A stretch of DNA of 34,493 nt, from NCBI GenBank assembly GCA_025934255.1, contig JAICYJ010000030.1, forward strand, positions 1 through 34,493, given 5' to 3'. Shown one piece after another: positions 1 to 7,783 of the stretch (its first letter is position 1; every line of letters starts with the position of its first letter). The stretch comes from Thermoleophilia bacterium (GTDB lineage: Bacteria > Actinomycetota > Thermoleophilia > Gaiellales > JAICJC01). Position numbers and translations under genes: made by a program. The notes under the pieces were generated by a model. That model did not search any database. It worked only from the letters and a program-made list of their open reading frames with translations, and was not told the DNA's origin.

Positions 1-177
1 GATCTGGCCGGCCTGGGAGACGGGGATGCTCTTCATGTAGGGCGTGCCGCCGGCCGTCACGGTTCCGGACAGGTTCGTCGACGCGCCCAGCGCGCTCGTC
101 ACCCACAGACTGGCCGCGAGCATGGCAAAGCCGACCACGACCACGCGCCTGCCCACAACCGGCATTCGACCCTCCAT
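1..177 (-). CDS. Exported protein, N-terminal fragment (cut by window edge)
   Basis: Reading the minus strand from 177 gives 59 uninterrupted codons to the window edge. The start ATG at 177 is preceded by a GGGGG ribosome-binding stretch a few bases upstream; a second in-frame ATG lies four codons later. Residues 1-11 are short and basic (Arg4, Arg10, Arg11), followed by a hydrophobic segment (about residues 12-30) and an Ala-Leu-Gly-Ala-type cleavage region, so the product has a Sec signal peptide. The visible mature part is Ser/Thr/Gly-rich (NLSGTVTAGGTPY) and resembles the start of a surface or beta-rich extracellular protein. No family can be named from 59 residues. It lies on the same strand as the secreted protein ending at 337, 159 bases upstream. 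Confidence 0.6.
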   Translation of the reverse strand, partial: MEGRMPVVGRRVVVVGFAMLAASLWVTSALGASTNLSGTVTAGGTPYMKSIPVSQAGQI

Positions 178-336
178 CTGCCCCCGCCTCTTACTCTGGA
201 ACCATGGACAACTGTACCCTCGTTTCCCCGAACCGTCGAATCTGACCCGCTGCAGGACGTCCCACGGCACGGCGGGCTGTGTGGATGTCCGAGAGGGCGC
301 GGAGGTCTCTGCCTGACACCGTTTCCGGGTCGCGGC

Positions 337-1173
337 TCAGCCGTTGATCGGCGTCACGCTGCCGGACTCATAAAACGTCGTCCTGGTGCTGGGATCGGTC
401 GCACTCAGCATGGCGAGCGTGGTCGTGCCATCGATCCCGGTCTGGCCGGTCGAGAAGGTCAGCCTGAGGTCCTTCCGGCCGTCGTGGTTAAGGTCAGTTT
501 GTGTCGAGGCGGTCGGCGCGGCCTCGGTGCCGGTGACACCGAACAGCACCGAGCTGACGGCGACGTGGGTCGCGTTGAACGTCGGTGTGGAGAGCAGCCC
601 CACGGTGACCTTGGCGCCCGGGGCGAGGTCGACGGTGTTGGTCGGATCGCCCGGCGCCACGTCGATCGGCCCGAACAGGTAGCAGCTGTTGACTGGCAGG
701 TACAGCTCGGTGGCGTCGTTGCCGTTGGGCTGGGTGTCGATCCGAACGACATCGCTGCCCGGCGTCAGCGGGGTTCGGAACGGCACGGTGCCGGCATGGC
801 TGTACGGGTACCACGAGGCGGGCGACGTGGTCGGGTTCTTGACCGGCGCGTACCCCGCGGTGAAGACATTTCCGCCCTCCATCGGCTGGTTCTCCCAGTC
901 TGACTCGTCCTGCGGGAGGGTGGACGGCCCGGACTGGATGAGCAGGTCGATCGGGCCGACCCAGCGCGGCTGGCCGACCGGTCGCGGAGCCGGCGGCTGG
1001 ACGTCGGTCTGGCCGCTCGCCCAGGTGTAGGTGAGTCCGTCGCGGCACAGCTTTTGAGTGTTGATCGCGGTCTCGCTGAGGATGTGCCATTTGGCCTGGC
1101 TGGTGGCGACGGAGATCGCGACAGCGGCCACCGCTGCGACGACGACCAGCCCGGAGATTGCGAGCTTGCGCAT
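337..1173 (-). CDS. Secreted protein of unknown function with a DxNxDG calcium-loop-like motif
   Basis: This 278-residue protein begins with a clear signal peptide (MRKLAISGLVVVAAVAAVAIS, residues 1-21 or so). A GGGGGAA ribosome-binding site lies just before the ATG. I do not recognise a family for the body, which is rich in Thr, Pro, Gly and Asp and predicted to be beta-structured. Near the C-terminus, residues 227-238 read DLNHDGRKDLRL, the pattern (D227, N229, D231, D235) seen in calcium-binding loops of dockerin, thrombospondin-3 and FG-GAP-like repeats. Only one copy is present. The gene is divergent from the cyclase/ATPase regulator at 1270, with 96 bases between the two starts. Its function is unknown; an extracellular structural or binding role is the most that can be inferred. 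Confidence 0.75.
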   Translation of the reverse strand: MRKLAISGLVVVAAVAAVAISVATSQAKWHILSETAINTQKLCRDGLTYTWASGQTDVQPPAPRPVGQPRWVGPIDLLIQSGPSTLPQDESDWENQPMEGGNVFTAGYAPVKNPTTSPASWYPYSHAGTVPFRTPLTPGSDVVRIDTQPNGNDATELYLPVNSCYLFGPIDVAPGDPTNTVDLAPGAKVTVGLLSTPTFNATHVAVSSVLFGVTGTEAAPTASTQTDLNHDGRKDLRLTFSTGQTGIDGTTTLAMLSATDPSTRTTFYESGSVTPING

Positions 1174-1269
1174 GGATTCCCCCGTTTCCCGGCCGGCCTC
1201 CCGGCCGTTTGTACCCGGCCGAATGTATCACTTGTTGCGCACGATGCCGGCGCGCGAGATCCTTCAGGC

Positions 1270-3924
1270 GTGCGGACTCTGCCTGACGGTGAGTTGACCC
1301 TGCTGTTCACCGACATCGACGGCTCGACCCGGCTGGTGCAGAAGTACGGCGATCGCTATCCGGACGTGCTGGCCGAACACCGCGGTGTGCTCAGACAGGC
1401 GTTCGCGCGCCACGGCGGCATCGAGGTGGACACCCAGGGCGATGCCTTCTTCGTCGTCTTCCCACGGGCCGGCGATGCGGTGTCGGCGGCCGTGGAGGCG
1501 CAGCGGGGGCTGGCGGACGGCCCGGTGCGCGTGCGCATGGGGCTGCACACCGGGACGCCCCTGCGCACGGCCGAGGGGTACGCGGGCATGCACGTGCACC
1601 GCGCCGCCCGCATCGCGGCGGCCGGGCACGGCGGCCAGGTGCTGCTCTCGCGGCCGTCGGCCGATGCCGCCGACGTTCCGTTCGAGCTTCGCGATCTGGG
1701 CGAGCACCGGCTCAAGGACCTTCCGGAACCCGAGTGGATCTTCCAGGTTCGGGGGCACGGGCTGACGCTCGACTTCCCGCCGCTGCGCAGCCTCAGCAAC
1801 ACCAACCTGCCCATACCAGGGCGGCGGCTGGTGGGCCGCGAGCGCGAGCTGAGCGAGTTGGCGAGCGCGATCCGGTCGGGCCGACGCGTGGTCACACTGA
1901 CCGGCGCGGGAGGCACCGGCAAGACGAGGCTGGCCGTGCAGGCGGGATTGGAGCTGGTCGAGCACTTCCCCAACGGCGTGCTGTTCGTGGGGCTCGCGCC
2001 GCTCACCGATGCCAGGCTTGTGATTCCGGCGATCGCGCAGACGGTGGGTGTGAGGGAGAGCCCCGGTGAGCCGCTGCTGGACACGCTTGCGGCGCACTTG
2101 GAGATGCGACGGCTGCTGCTCATCCTCGACAACCTCGAGCACGTCGTGGATGCCGCCGCCGACGTCGCCGCGCTGGTCAGCCGGTCCGGCGGACTCACGG
2201 TCCTGGCGACCAGCCGCGAGCCGCTGCGTATCGATGCCGAGCAGGAGTTCCCACTGGCGCCGCTCGAGGCCACCGACGCGATCGAGCTCTTCAGCGACAG
2301 GGCCACGCTGGTCGATCCCGATTTCGAGGCTGATGGCCCGACTGCAGAGATCTGCGAGCGGCTGGACGGGCTGCCCCTCGCCATCGAGCTGGCCGCCGCA
2401 CGGGTCCGGCTGTTGCCGCCGTCGACCATGCTGGAGCGACTCGAACGGCGCCTGCCGTTGCTGCGCTCGAGCGCCCGCGATATCCCCGCCAGGCAGCGGA
2501 CGCTCGAGGCCACGATCGACTGGAGCTATGGCCTGCTGTCACCCGTCGAGCAGGAGCTGTTTCGAAACCTGGCTGTGTTTGCGGGCGGGTGCTCGCTGGA
2601 TGCGGCGGAGACCGTGTGTTCCGCCGATCCCGATGTGCTGGAGGCGCTGGTGCAGAAGAACCTCGTGCTTCAGCGGCGGGACGTCGAGGGGAATGCCCGG
2701 TTCTTGATGCTGGCGACCGTGCGCGAGTTCGCGGATGATCAGCTCGAGGCACGCGACCCGGGAGCCGTCCAGCGAAGCCATGCGGCCTGGGTGTGCACGC
2801 TTGCCGAGGAGGCCGAGCCGCACCTGCTGGGTCAGGAGCAGGTGCGGTGGATGGGCCGACTGGACGAGGAGTTCGCCAACATCCGCGCCGCCGTCGGTAC
2901 GTCACTGGCCGCCGGCGACGCCGAGACCGCCCTTCGCATTTCGGCCGCGCTGGTCGACTTCTGGGATGCGCGGGGCAGCTACGACGAGGCCCGCGGCTGG
3001 CTGCATCGAGGGCTGGCGGCGTACGACGGGACGGACGACCGGCTCCGCGCGAGGTCGCTTCTGGCGGCCGCGCTGGCGGCGTTCAACAGCGCCGATGTCG
3101 AGGAGGCGGAGTCACTCACCGAGCAGAGCCTCGAGATCAGCCGGTCGGCCGACAGCGACCGCGTGCACACGCGAGGGCTGATCCAGATGGCGGCACTCGC
3201 CATGCTGCGAGGTGACTTCGCGCGCACCGTGGCGTTGGCGGAACCCGCGGCCGCGGTGGCGGAGGCGGCCGGTGACGACATCATGCGTGCGTTCGCGTTG
3301 AACCTGCTTGCGGTGGGGCGCTACGAGCTGGGCGATCAGGATGCCGGCGAGCGGCTGTTCAAGGGGGCCGCCCGGCTGCTCCGCGCGGTCGGCGACCGCC
3401 GCGACCTGGCGATCCTCGAAGCCAACCTCGCCGAGGCGGCGCTGATCGCCGGCGATTATGCCATCGCGCGGGGCCGCTACGAGTCGGCCCTGGCCCTGTC
3501 CGGGGAGCTGGGCGACCGCGGCCGTGAGCCGTCCTACCACCTGGGTATCGCCGTCGCCGAGTTGTTCGAGGAATCGCTCGACTCGGCGGCCGAGCACGTC
3601 TCGACGGCGCTGATCGGAGGCCGCGCCGTCGGGGACATCGCGACCGTGATCGGGGCCATGTCGTGCGCCGCCGGCCTGCTGGCGGCACGTGGCGACCTGG
3701 CCTCCGCGGCGGTGTTGCGTGGCGTCGTGACGCTTGCCAGCGCCGAGCGCGGGCTGGAGTTGAGCGGATCGGATGTGCTGGTCGATGAGCAGCTCCTTGC
3801 CCCTGTTGCCGAATCTGACCCCGCCACGTGGGCGGACGGCCTGGCCGAGGGGCGCCGGATTCGGCTCGACCAGGGGATCGACCGGGCGCTGGCCGCGGTC
3901 GGAGCAGTGCGTCCGGAGCGGTGA
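1270..3924 (+). CDS. Class III nucleotide cyclase-like/STAND ATPase regulator with TPR-type C-terminus
   Basis: The product is about 884 residues. Residues 8-128 are a class III adenylate/guanylate cyclase homology domain: LLFTDIDGST carries metal-binding Asp15 and QGDAFF carries Asp58. Residues 185-330 form an NB-ARC/AAA-type ATPase with Walker A GAGGTGKT (212-219), Walker B LLLILDN (Asp287) and a TSREPLR sensor. The remaining 550 residues are alpha-helical, Ala/Leu/Glu-rich TPR-like repeats. This layout is common in actinobacterial signalling proteins. The start is set at GTG 1270 because homologous cyclase domains begin with an RTLPxGxxTLLFTDI-like sequence; the open frame continues upstream to 1054 but would overlap the divergent gene. 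The cyclase-site Lys is Asp54 and the transition-state Asn is His110, while Arg114 is retained, so cAMP synthesis is doubtful. It may act as a nucleotide sensor or a scaffold. Confidence 0.85.
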   Translation: MRTLPDGELTLLFTDIDGSTRLVQKYGDRYPDVLAEHRGVLRQAFARHGGIEVDTQGDAFFVVFPRAGDAVSAAVEAQRGLADGPVRVRMGLHTGTPLRTAEGYAGMHVHRAARIAAAGHGGQVLLSRPSADAADVPFELRDLGEHRLKDLPEPEWIFQVRGHGLTLDFPPLRSLSNTNLPIPGRRLVGRERELSELASAIRSGRRVVTLTGAGGTGKTRLAVQAGLELVEHFPNGVLFVGLAPLTDARLVIPAIAQTVGVRESPGEPLLDTLAAHLEMRRLLLILDNLEHVVDAAADVAALVSRSGGLTVLATSREPLRIDAEQEFPLAPLEATDAIELFSDRATLVDPDFEADGPTAEICERLDGLPLAIELAAARVRLLPPSTMLERLERRLPLLRSSARDIPARQRTLEATIDWSYGLLSPVEQELFRNLAVFAGGCSLDAAETVCSADPDVLEALVQKNLVLQRRDVEGNARFLMLATVREFADDQLEARDPGAVQRSHAAWVCTLAEEAEPHLLGQEQVRWMGRLDEEFANIRAAVGTSLAAGDAETALRISAALVDFWDARGSYDEARGWLHRGLAAYDGTDDRLRARSLLAAALAAFNSADVEEAESLTEQSLEISRSADSDRVHTRGLIQMAALAMLRGDFARTVALAEPAAAVAEAAGDDIMRAFALNLLAVGRYELGDQDAGERLFKGAARLLRAVGDRRDLAILEANLAEAALIAGDYAIARGRYESALALSGELGDRGREPSYHLGIAVAELFEESLDSAAEHVSTALIGGRAVGDIATVIGAMSCAAGLLAARGDLASAAVLRGVVTLASAERGLELSGSDVLVDEQLLAPVAESDPATWADGLAEGRRIRLDQGIDRALAAVGAVRPER

Positions 3925-3946
3925 CACCCCGCCCGCGGGTGGTGTC
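3923..3946 (+). terminator. Hairpin at the stop of the cyclase/ATPase gene
   Basis: GACACC (3923-3928) pairs with GGTGTC (3941-3946) around a GC-rich loop, overlapping the TGA stop at 3922-3924. There is no T-tract, so this is only a possible terminator between the plus-strand regulator gene and the convergent tRNA gene. Confidence 0.35.
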
Positions 3947-3965
3947 GAGCCAGGTGAGAGTCGGA

Positions 3966-4038
3966 TGGGCCGTGTAGGGATCGAACCTACGACCTTGGGA
4001 TTAAGAGTCCCCTGCTCTACCAGCTGAGCTAACGGCCC
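3966..4038 (-). tRNA. tRNA-Lys (anticodon CTT)
   Basis: A 73-base cloverleaf can be folded by eye. The acceptor stem is GGGCCGT/ACGGCCC, the D arm GCTC/GAGC, the anticodon loop CTCTTAA with anticodon CTT (AAG codons), the variable loop AGGTC, and the T arm GTAGG/CCTAC with loop TTCGATC. The discriminator base is A and no CCA is encoded. The anticodon stem GGGGA/TCCCA has one non-pairing end, G27 opposite A43. A TAGACT box on the minus strand (4048-4053) sits nine bases before the tRNA 5' end and is a plausible -10 element. The gene stands alone between two protein genes. Confidence 0.95.
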
Positions 4039-4076
4039 CGGCGGCGCAGTCTACCAACGGCCCATTGCCCGGCTTC

Positions 4077-4832
4077 TCACATGCGGCCGGCCTCGATGAT
4101 GCGCTGCAGGAACTGCTGGGTGCGCTCCTCGCGGGGCGAGCTGAAGATCTGCTCGGGCGGCCCCTGTTCGAGCAGCACGCCCTCGTCCAGGAAGCAGACG
4201 CGGCGCGCGATATCGCGCGCGAAGCCCATCTCGTGGGTCGCGATCAGCATCGTCATCCCACCCTCCGCCAGCTCCCGGATCACGTTCAGCACCTCCGCCA
4301 CCAGCTCCGGGTCAAGCGCACTCGTGACCTCGTCCAGCAGCATCAGCTGCGGATGCGTCGCCAGCGCACGGACGATCGCCACCCGCTGCTGCTGCCCACC
4401 CGACAGCCGGTCCGGGTACTCGTCGCGTTTGTCTGCAAGCCCGAACCGGTCGAGCAGCTCCGCCGCCTCCGCCTCGGCCTGCGACCGCGACAGCCCCATC
4501 ACCTTCCGCGGCGCCAGCGTCACGTTGCCCATCACCGACATGTGCGGGAACAGGTTGAACGCCTGGAACACGATCCCGATCCCGCGCCGCACCTGGTTCA
4601 CGTCCACCCCCGGCCCGGTGATCTCCTGCCCGCCCACCTCGATGCTGCCGCTGTTGATCTGCTCCAGCAGGTTGATGCAGCGAAGCAGCGTCGACTTCCC
4701 CGACCCGGAGGCTCCGATCAGGCAGATCACCTCGTGCTCGTCCACCGACAGGTCGATGCCCTTCAGCACCTCCAGCTTGCCGAACGACTTGTGCACGTCT
4801 CTGCAGACGAGCGCCGGGGTTGCGGTGCTCAC
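4077..4832 (-). CDS. ABC importer ATPase, polar amino acid (GlnQ/GltL) type
   Basis: This 251-residue protein powers uptake of an amino acid or similar small polar solute at the inner face of the membrane. The full ABC motif set is visible: Walker A GASGSGKST (40-48), Q-loop Gln90, signature LSGGQQQR (143-150), Walker B LMLLDE (163-168), the D-loop SALD, and switch His200 (ATHEMG). Length and the FQAFNLFPHMSV segment match the polar-amino-acid importer ATPases. Its ATG overlaps the stop of the permease gene by four bases (ATGA), so the two are translationally coupled. It is the last gene of a solute-binding protein/permease/ATPase operon. The substrate cannot be fixed from this subunit. Confidence 0.95.
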   Translation of the reverse strand: MSTATPALVCRDVHKSFGKLEVLKGIDLSVDEHEVICLIGASGSGKSTLLRCINLLEQINSGSIEVGGQEITGPGVDVNQVRRGIGIVFQAFNLFPHMSVMGNVTLAPRKVMGLSRSQAEAEAAELLDRFGLADKRDEYPDRLSGGQQQRVAIVRALATHPQLMLLDEVTSALDPELVAEVLNVIRELAEGGMTMLIATHEMGFARDIARRVCFLDEGVLLEQGPPEQIFSSPREERTQQFLQRIIEAGRM

Positions 4833-5671
4833 ACCCGCCCGCCCGCCATCTGCCGCTTGCGGTCACGCTCGATCAACCAGTCGGTCAGCCGCGCCTGCGG
4901 CACCGTGATCAGCACGAAGAAGAACGCCGCCACCACGTAGGGCGTGTAGTTGAACTCGCTGCTGGCACCCAGCGTCGCCCGCTGCAAAGCCTCGACCGGT
5001 CCCAGCACCGAGATCAGCGCCGTGTCCTTCTGCAGCCCGATGAAGTCGTTCAGAAGCGGCGGGATCACGCGCCGCACCGCCTGGGGCAGGATCACCGTCT
5101 GCATCGTCTGGCCGCGGGTCAGCCCCAGCGACCTGGCCGCCGCCTCCTGGCTGGGATGCACCGATTCGATGCCGGCCCGATACACCTCCGACACGTACGC
5201 CGTGTACACGACCACCAGCGCAGCCGCGCCCAGGTAGACCGGGTTGTTGGTGACATGGGCCAGCTGGAGCGTCGGGATTCCGAACCCGAACAGGTACACC
5301 AGCAGGATCGTGGGGATGCCGCGGAACAGGTCGGTATAGCCGATCGCCAGCAGCCGGATCGGGAAGAACACCGGCCCCGGCAGCTGGCGCAGCACCGCCA
5401 GCACCAGCGCCAGGGTCAGGATCAGCACCTCGGCCACCAGAAAGATCTTGATGTTCAGCACGAACGCGTGGCCGATGGTGCCGAAGTAGGCCCGGAACTC
5501 GGCCGGGTCGAAGAACCCGTGCTTGACCTTCGGCCACCCCGGTGAGTTGACGACGATCAGCGCCAGCCCGGCGAACACCACCACCGTGCTGCCCAGGGCC
5601 ACCCACACGTTGCCGGTCGACGCCGGCAGCAGCAGTGAACCGCGTCGGGCTCGGTCGCTGCCCCGCAGCAT
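4829..5671 (-). CDS. ABC importer permease, polar amino acid type (HisM/GlnP family)
   Basis: This 280-residue integral membrane protein forms the translocation channel of the importer. Hydrophobic segments lie at about 20-42, 67-92, 110-131, 145-165 and 245-263. The cytoplasmic EAA loop that docks onto the ATPase is seen in EVYRAGIESVHPSQEAAARSLGL-like sequence near residues 165-187. The segment LFRGIPTILLVYLFGFG is typical of the HisMQ/GlnP family. The long segment between the first and second membrane spans (about residues 43-66) is characteristic of permeases such as YhdY/AapM-type, but I cannot assign it more closely. ATG 5671 follows the lipoprotein stop by three bases and the gene overlaps the ATPase gene by four. 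Only one permease gene is present, so a homodimer is likely. Confidence 0.93.
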   Translation of the reverse strand: MLRGSDRARRGSLLLPASTGNVWVALGSTVVVFAGLALIVVNSPGWPKVKHGFFDPAEFRAYFGTIGHAFVLNIKIFLVAEVLILTLALVLAVLRQLPGPVFFPIRLLAIGYTDLFRGIPTILLVYLFGFGIPTLQLAHVTNNPVYLGAAALVVVYTAYVSEVYRAGIESVHPSQEAAARSLGLTRGQTMQTVILPQAVRRVIPPLLNDFIGLQKDTALISVLGPVEALQRATLGASSEFNYTPYVVAAFFFVLITVPQARLTDWLIERDRKRQMAGGRV

Positions 5672-5674
5672 CCG

Positions 5675-6574
5675 CTACTGGAGAACCGGGGTGCTGACCT
5701 TGTCGGACAGCCAGGTCTGCTGCAGCTTCGCGAGCGTCCCATCGGCCGTGAGCGCGGACACGGCCTTGTCGACGCACGCCTTCAGCGGGCTGTCCTTCGT
5801 CATCACCAGGCCCCACTGGTCGCCGCCCGGCGATGTCGGGAACTGCCCGACCACCGTGCTCTTGGGGATCTGCACCGCCGTCATGTAGAAGGCGGTGGGC
5901 AGATCGACCACGATGCCGTCGATCTGTCCGGCCTGCAGCGCGTGGATCGCGTCGTTGGTGGTGTTGAACGCCGACGGCTGCTGGCTGGGCTGGATCGTGC
6001 CGGTGATGAAGTCGTAGCTGGTGGTGCCCACCTGCGTGCCCAGCTTGTACTTCTTGAGGTCGGCCAGCGTCGTGGCCGAGGTGATCGGGTTGCTCTTCAG
6101 CGCCACCACGGCCTGGTTGGCACGGTAGTAGGGCAGGCTGAAGTCGACGTTCTCGGCACGCTTGGGCCGGATCGAGACCTGCGCCAGGTAGAAGTCGAAG
6201 TTCTTCGGCCCGGGCGCGAAGCTCTGGTCGAAGTGGGTGACGGCCCAGGTCACCTGATCCTTCGTGAAGCCCATCTTCTCGGCGACGGCGTAGGCGACCG
6301 CGGCCTCGAAGCCCTTGCCCGTGTAGGGGTCGTTGTTGTACTTGCCCGACCACGAGTGGCCGGGCCCGCCCGTGTAGTAGGGCGAGTAGGCGGGGTTGTC
6401 GGTGCCGATCGTGAGCTTCCCGGAGGTCAGGGTCTGCAGGCTGGCCGGCGAGCAGTCGGCCGCTCCGCCGGAGCTGGCCGGCGGCGCCGAGCTGGACGAC
6501 GAGCTCGAGCTGCCGCACCCGGAGGCGGCCACTGCGAGGGCGACGAAGGCGACTGCCAGGAGCTTGTTGATCAT
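5675..6574 (-). CDS. Solute-binding lipoprotein (family 3) of amino acid ABC importer
   Basis: This 299-residue extracytoplasmic lipoprotein captures the substrate for the importer. The N-terminus MINKLLAVAFVALAVAASGC is a lipoprotein signal with Cys20 as the lipidated residue, followed by a Ser-rich linker. The body has the SBP_bac_3 pattern: KLTIGTDNPAYSPY, GFEAAVAYAVAEKMGF, FDFYLAQVSIRPKRAENVDFSLPYY and a C-terminal LQQTWLSDK. ATG 6574 is chosen because GAGAGG sits eight bases upstream. A GTG three codons earlier is also in frame but would abut the ribosome-binding site. It is the first gene of the binding protein-permease-ATPase operon. Substrate specificity is unknown; the insertion GGPGHSWSGKYNNDPYTGKG (about residues 68-87) is longer than in classical glutamine or histidine binders. 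Confidence 0.93.
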   Translation of the reverse strand: MINKLLAVAFVALAVAASGCGSSSSSSSSAPPASSGGAADCSPASLQTLTSGKLTIGTDNPAYSPYYTGGPGHSWSGKYNNDPYTGKGFEAAVAYAVAEKMGFTKDQVTWAVTHFDQSFAPGPKNFDFYLAQVSIRPKRAENVDFSLPYYRANQAVVALKSNPITSATTLADLKKYKLGTQVGTTSYDFITGTIQPSQQPSAFNTTNDAIHALQAGQIDGIVVDLPTAFYMTAVQIPKSTVVGQFPTSPGGDQWGLVMTKDSPLKACVDKAVSALTADGTLAKLQQTWLSDKVSTPVLQ

Positions 6575-6623
6575 GTCGTGCACCTCTCGAAAACGTGGCC
6601 GCGGAAGCGCCGCAGCCTACCAT

Positions 6624-6662
6624 GTGCGGGTGCCCGGCCCGTGGTTGACCGGACACCCGCAC
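6624..6662 (-). terminator. Long GC-rich hairpin after the Vps62-like gene
   Basis: GTGCGGGTG (6624-6632) pairs with CACCCGCAC (6654-6662), and CCGG (6634-6637) pairs with CCGG (6649-6652) inside it. It lies just past the stop at 6673 of the upstream minus-strand gene and before the binding-protein gene. There is no T-tract, so efficiency is uncertain. Confidence 0.55.
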
Positions 6663-6672
6663 GGTGCCTACC

Positions 6673-7698
6673 TCATCCAGCCGGCCACTGCGAGAACGTC
6701 GTCAGCGGCAGCCTCCACACCTGCTGGTAGGGAGGCGACATCGGCGAGGTTTGGAACGCCTGTGTGCCGATCGGAGGCGGAGCGTGGAACACCTGATCCT
6801 CGCCCCAGGTGCCCGCGAACCGGATCCAGGCGGGCCGCCTGGAGCCGACCCTGCGGATCGCGGTGGCATCCACCCCGGCGACAGACCCGGGGCCGAACGA
6901 TTGTCCCGCGCCGGAGCGGTCGACGGGTGCCGGCAGACCGTTCGCCGCAAGGATCTGCAGCGCGGCCGGCGGGATGCACTGGGTGGCAACCGGATGGCTA
7001 CCGGCCTCGAACAGGTTCGCGTGTGACCCGATCGCGACGTGATCGACCGGGTGGCTGCCCGACCGCTCGACGTCGTCCCAGGCTCGCCGCTCGCCCGTGC
7101 AGTGCTGGCTGTACGCCGCGTAGAGCGGATGCTGCGTGCGGCGGTCGAGCACCACGCTGACGACCTCCCAGTCAGCCTCGTGCGCCTGCCAGAACAGGTC
7201 GTCTGGCGGGTAGTCGTACGAGTAGAAGTCGTCGTAGTAGAAGTACCAGTACTCGAGCACGGTCCTGTGCGGCCTGCGGGCGACCCGCGTGTAGACGACG
7301 CTGCGTGGACCACCCGCCTGCTCCGCGTTGCTGTAGCAGGCAACACCGGCGGTGCCGTCTGTCGGTGAGCAGGCCGCCTGGTTCAGGCGGTAGCAGTCGC
7401 CGCCCAAACCGGCATCGATGCAGCTCTGTGCCGGCTGTGTTGGCAGCGTCGCCAACGTCGGGTTCGCCTGTGCCACGCTCCATGCTTTCGGTGCCGTCTG
7501 GATCTCCAGCACCGAGTCGTTCACGAACCCGTTCACCTCCGTCGGCGCGAACTGCTCCAGCGGATCGAGCACCGTCACCGGCTGGTAGCGATGCAACAGC
7601 TGCCGGGGCGTCGCCGCCTCGGCCGTTCCCGCCCACACCACGAGGTAGGCGAGCGCACAGGCGGCGACCAGCGCCGTCCGCACCCATCTCTGGCTCAT
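6673..7698 (-). CDS. Secreted Vps62-like (DUF946-type) protein
   Basis: This 341-residue protein has a signal peptide (residues 1-28, ending AGTAEAA). The early RYQPVTVLDPLEQFAPTEV, the aromatic stretch LEYWYFYYDDFYSYD (about 148-162), HEADWEVVSVVLD and HPVDHVAIGSHANLF segments resemble the Vps62/DUF946 family, which has no established bacterial function. An acidic, Tyr/Asp-rich patch and several Cys (in the CIDAGLGGDCYRL, ACSPTDG and ACYSN segments) suggest a disulfide-stabilised exported domain. A GGAGG ribosome-binding site lies seven to eleven bases before ATG 7698. The gene is flanked by a hairpin (6624-6662) downstream and an 85-base gap to the M20 hydrolase gene upstream, so it may belong to the upstream operon or stand alone. 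Family assignment is by motif recall and is moderately sure. Confidence 0.7.
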   Translation of the reverse strand: MSQRWVRTALVAACALAYLVVWAGTAEAATPRQLLHRYQPVTVLDPLEQFAPTEVNGFVNDSVLEIQTAPKAWSVAQANPTLATLPTQPAQSCIDAGLGGDCYRLNQAACSPTDGTAGVACYSNAEQAGGPRSVVYTRVARRPHRTVLEYWYFYYDDFYSYDYPPDDLFWQAHEADWEVVSVVLDRRTQHPLYAAYSQHCTGERRAWDDVERSGSHPVDHVAIGSHANLFEAGSHPVATQCIPPAALQILAANGLPAPVDRSGAGQSFGPGSVAGVDATAIRRVGSRRPAWIRFAGTWGEDQVFHAPPPIGTQAFQTSPMSPPYQQVWRLPLTTFSQWPAG

Positions 7699-7783
7699 CT
7701 GAGACCTCCTCCAGGTCGCGACGGCCGGCGGCCGCCGCCCCGATCATGTGCCGCGGGCGGCCACGCCGGCGTCGGGGAGATCC

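Noticed and set aside
3773..4027. Open frame ending GRVGIEPTTLGLRVPCSTS across the tRNA region
   Set aside because: It reads antisense through the tRNA-Lys gene and the end of the cyclase gene; this peptide is a well-known spurious product of tRNA sequences.
4863..6662. 599-codon minus-strand frame overlapping the ABC permease and binding-protein genes
   Set aside because: The alternative frame encodes recognisable transporter proteins with signal peptide and EAA loop; this one is Gly/Arg/Ala-rich noise.
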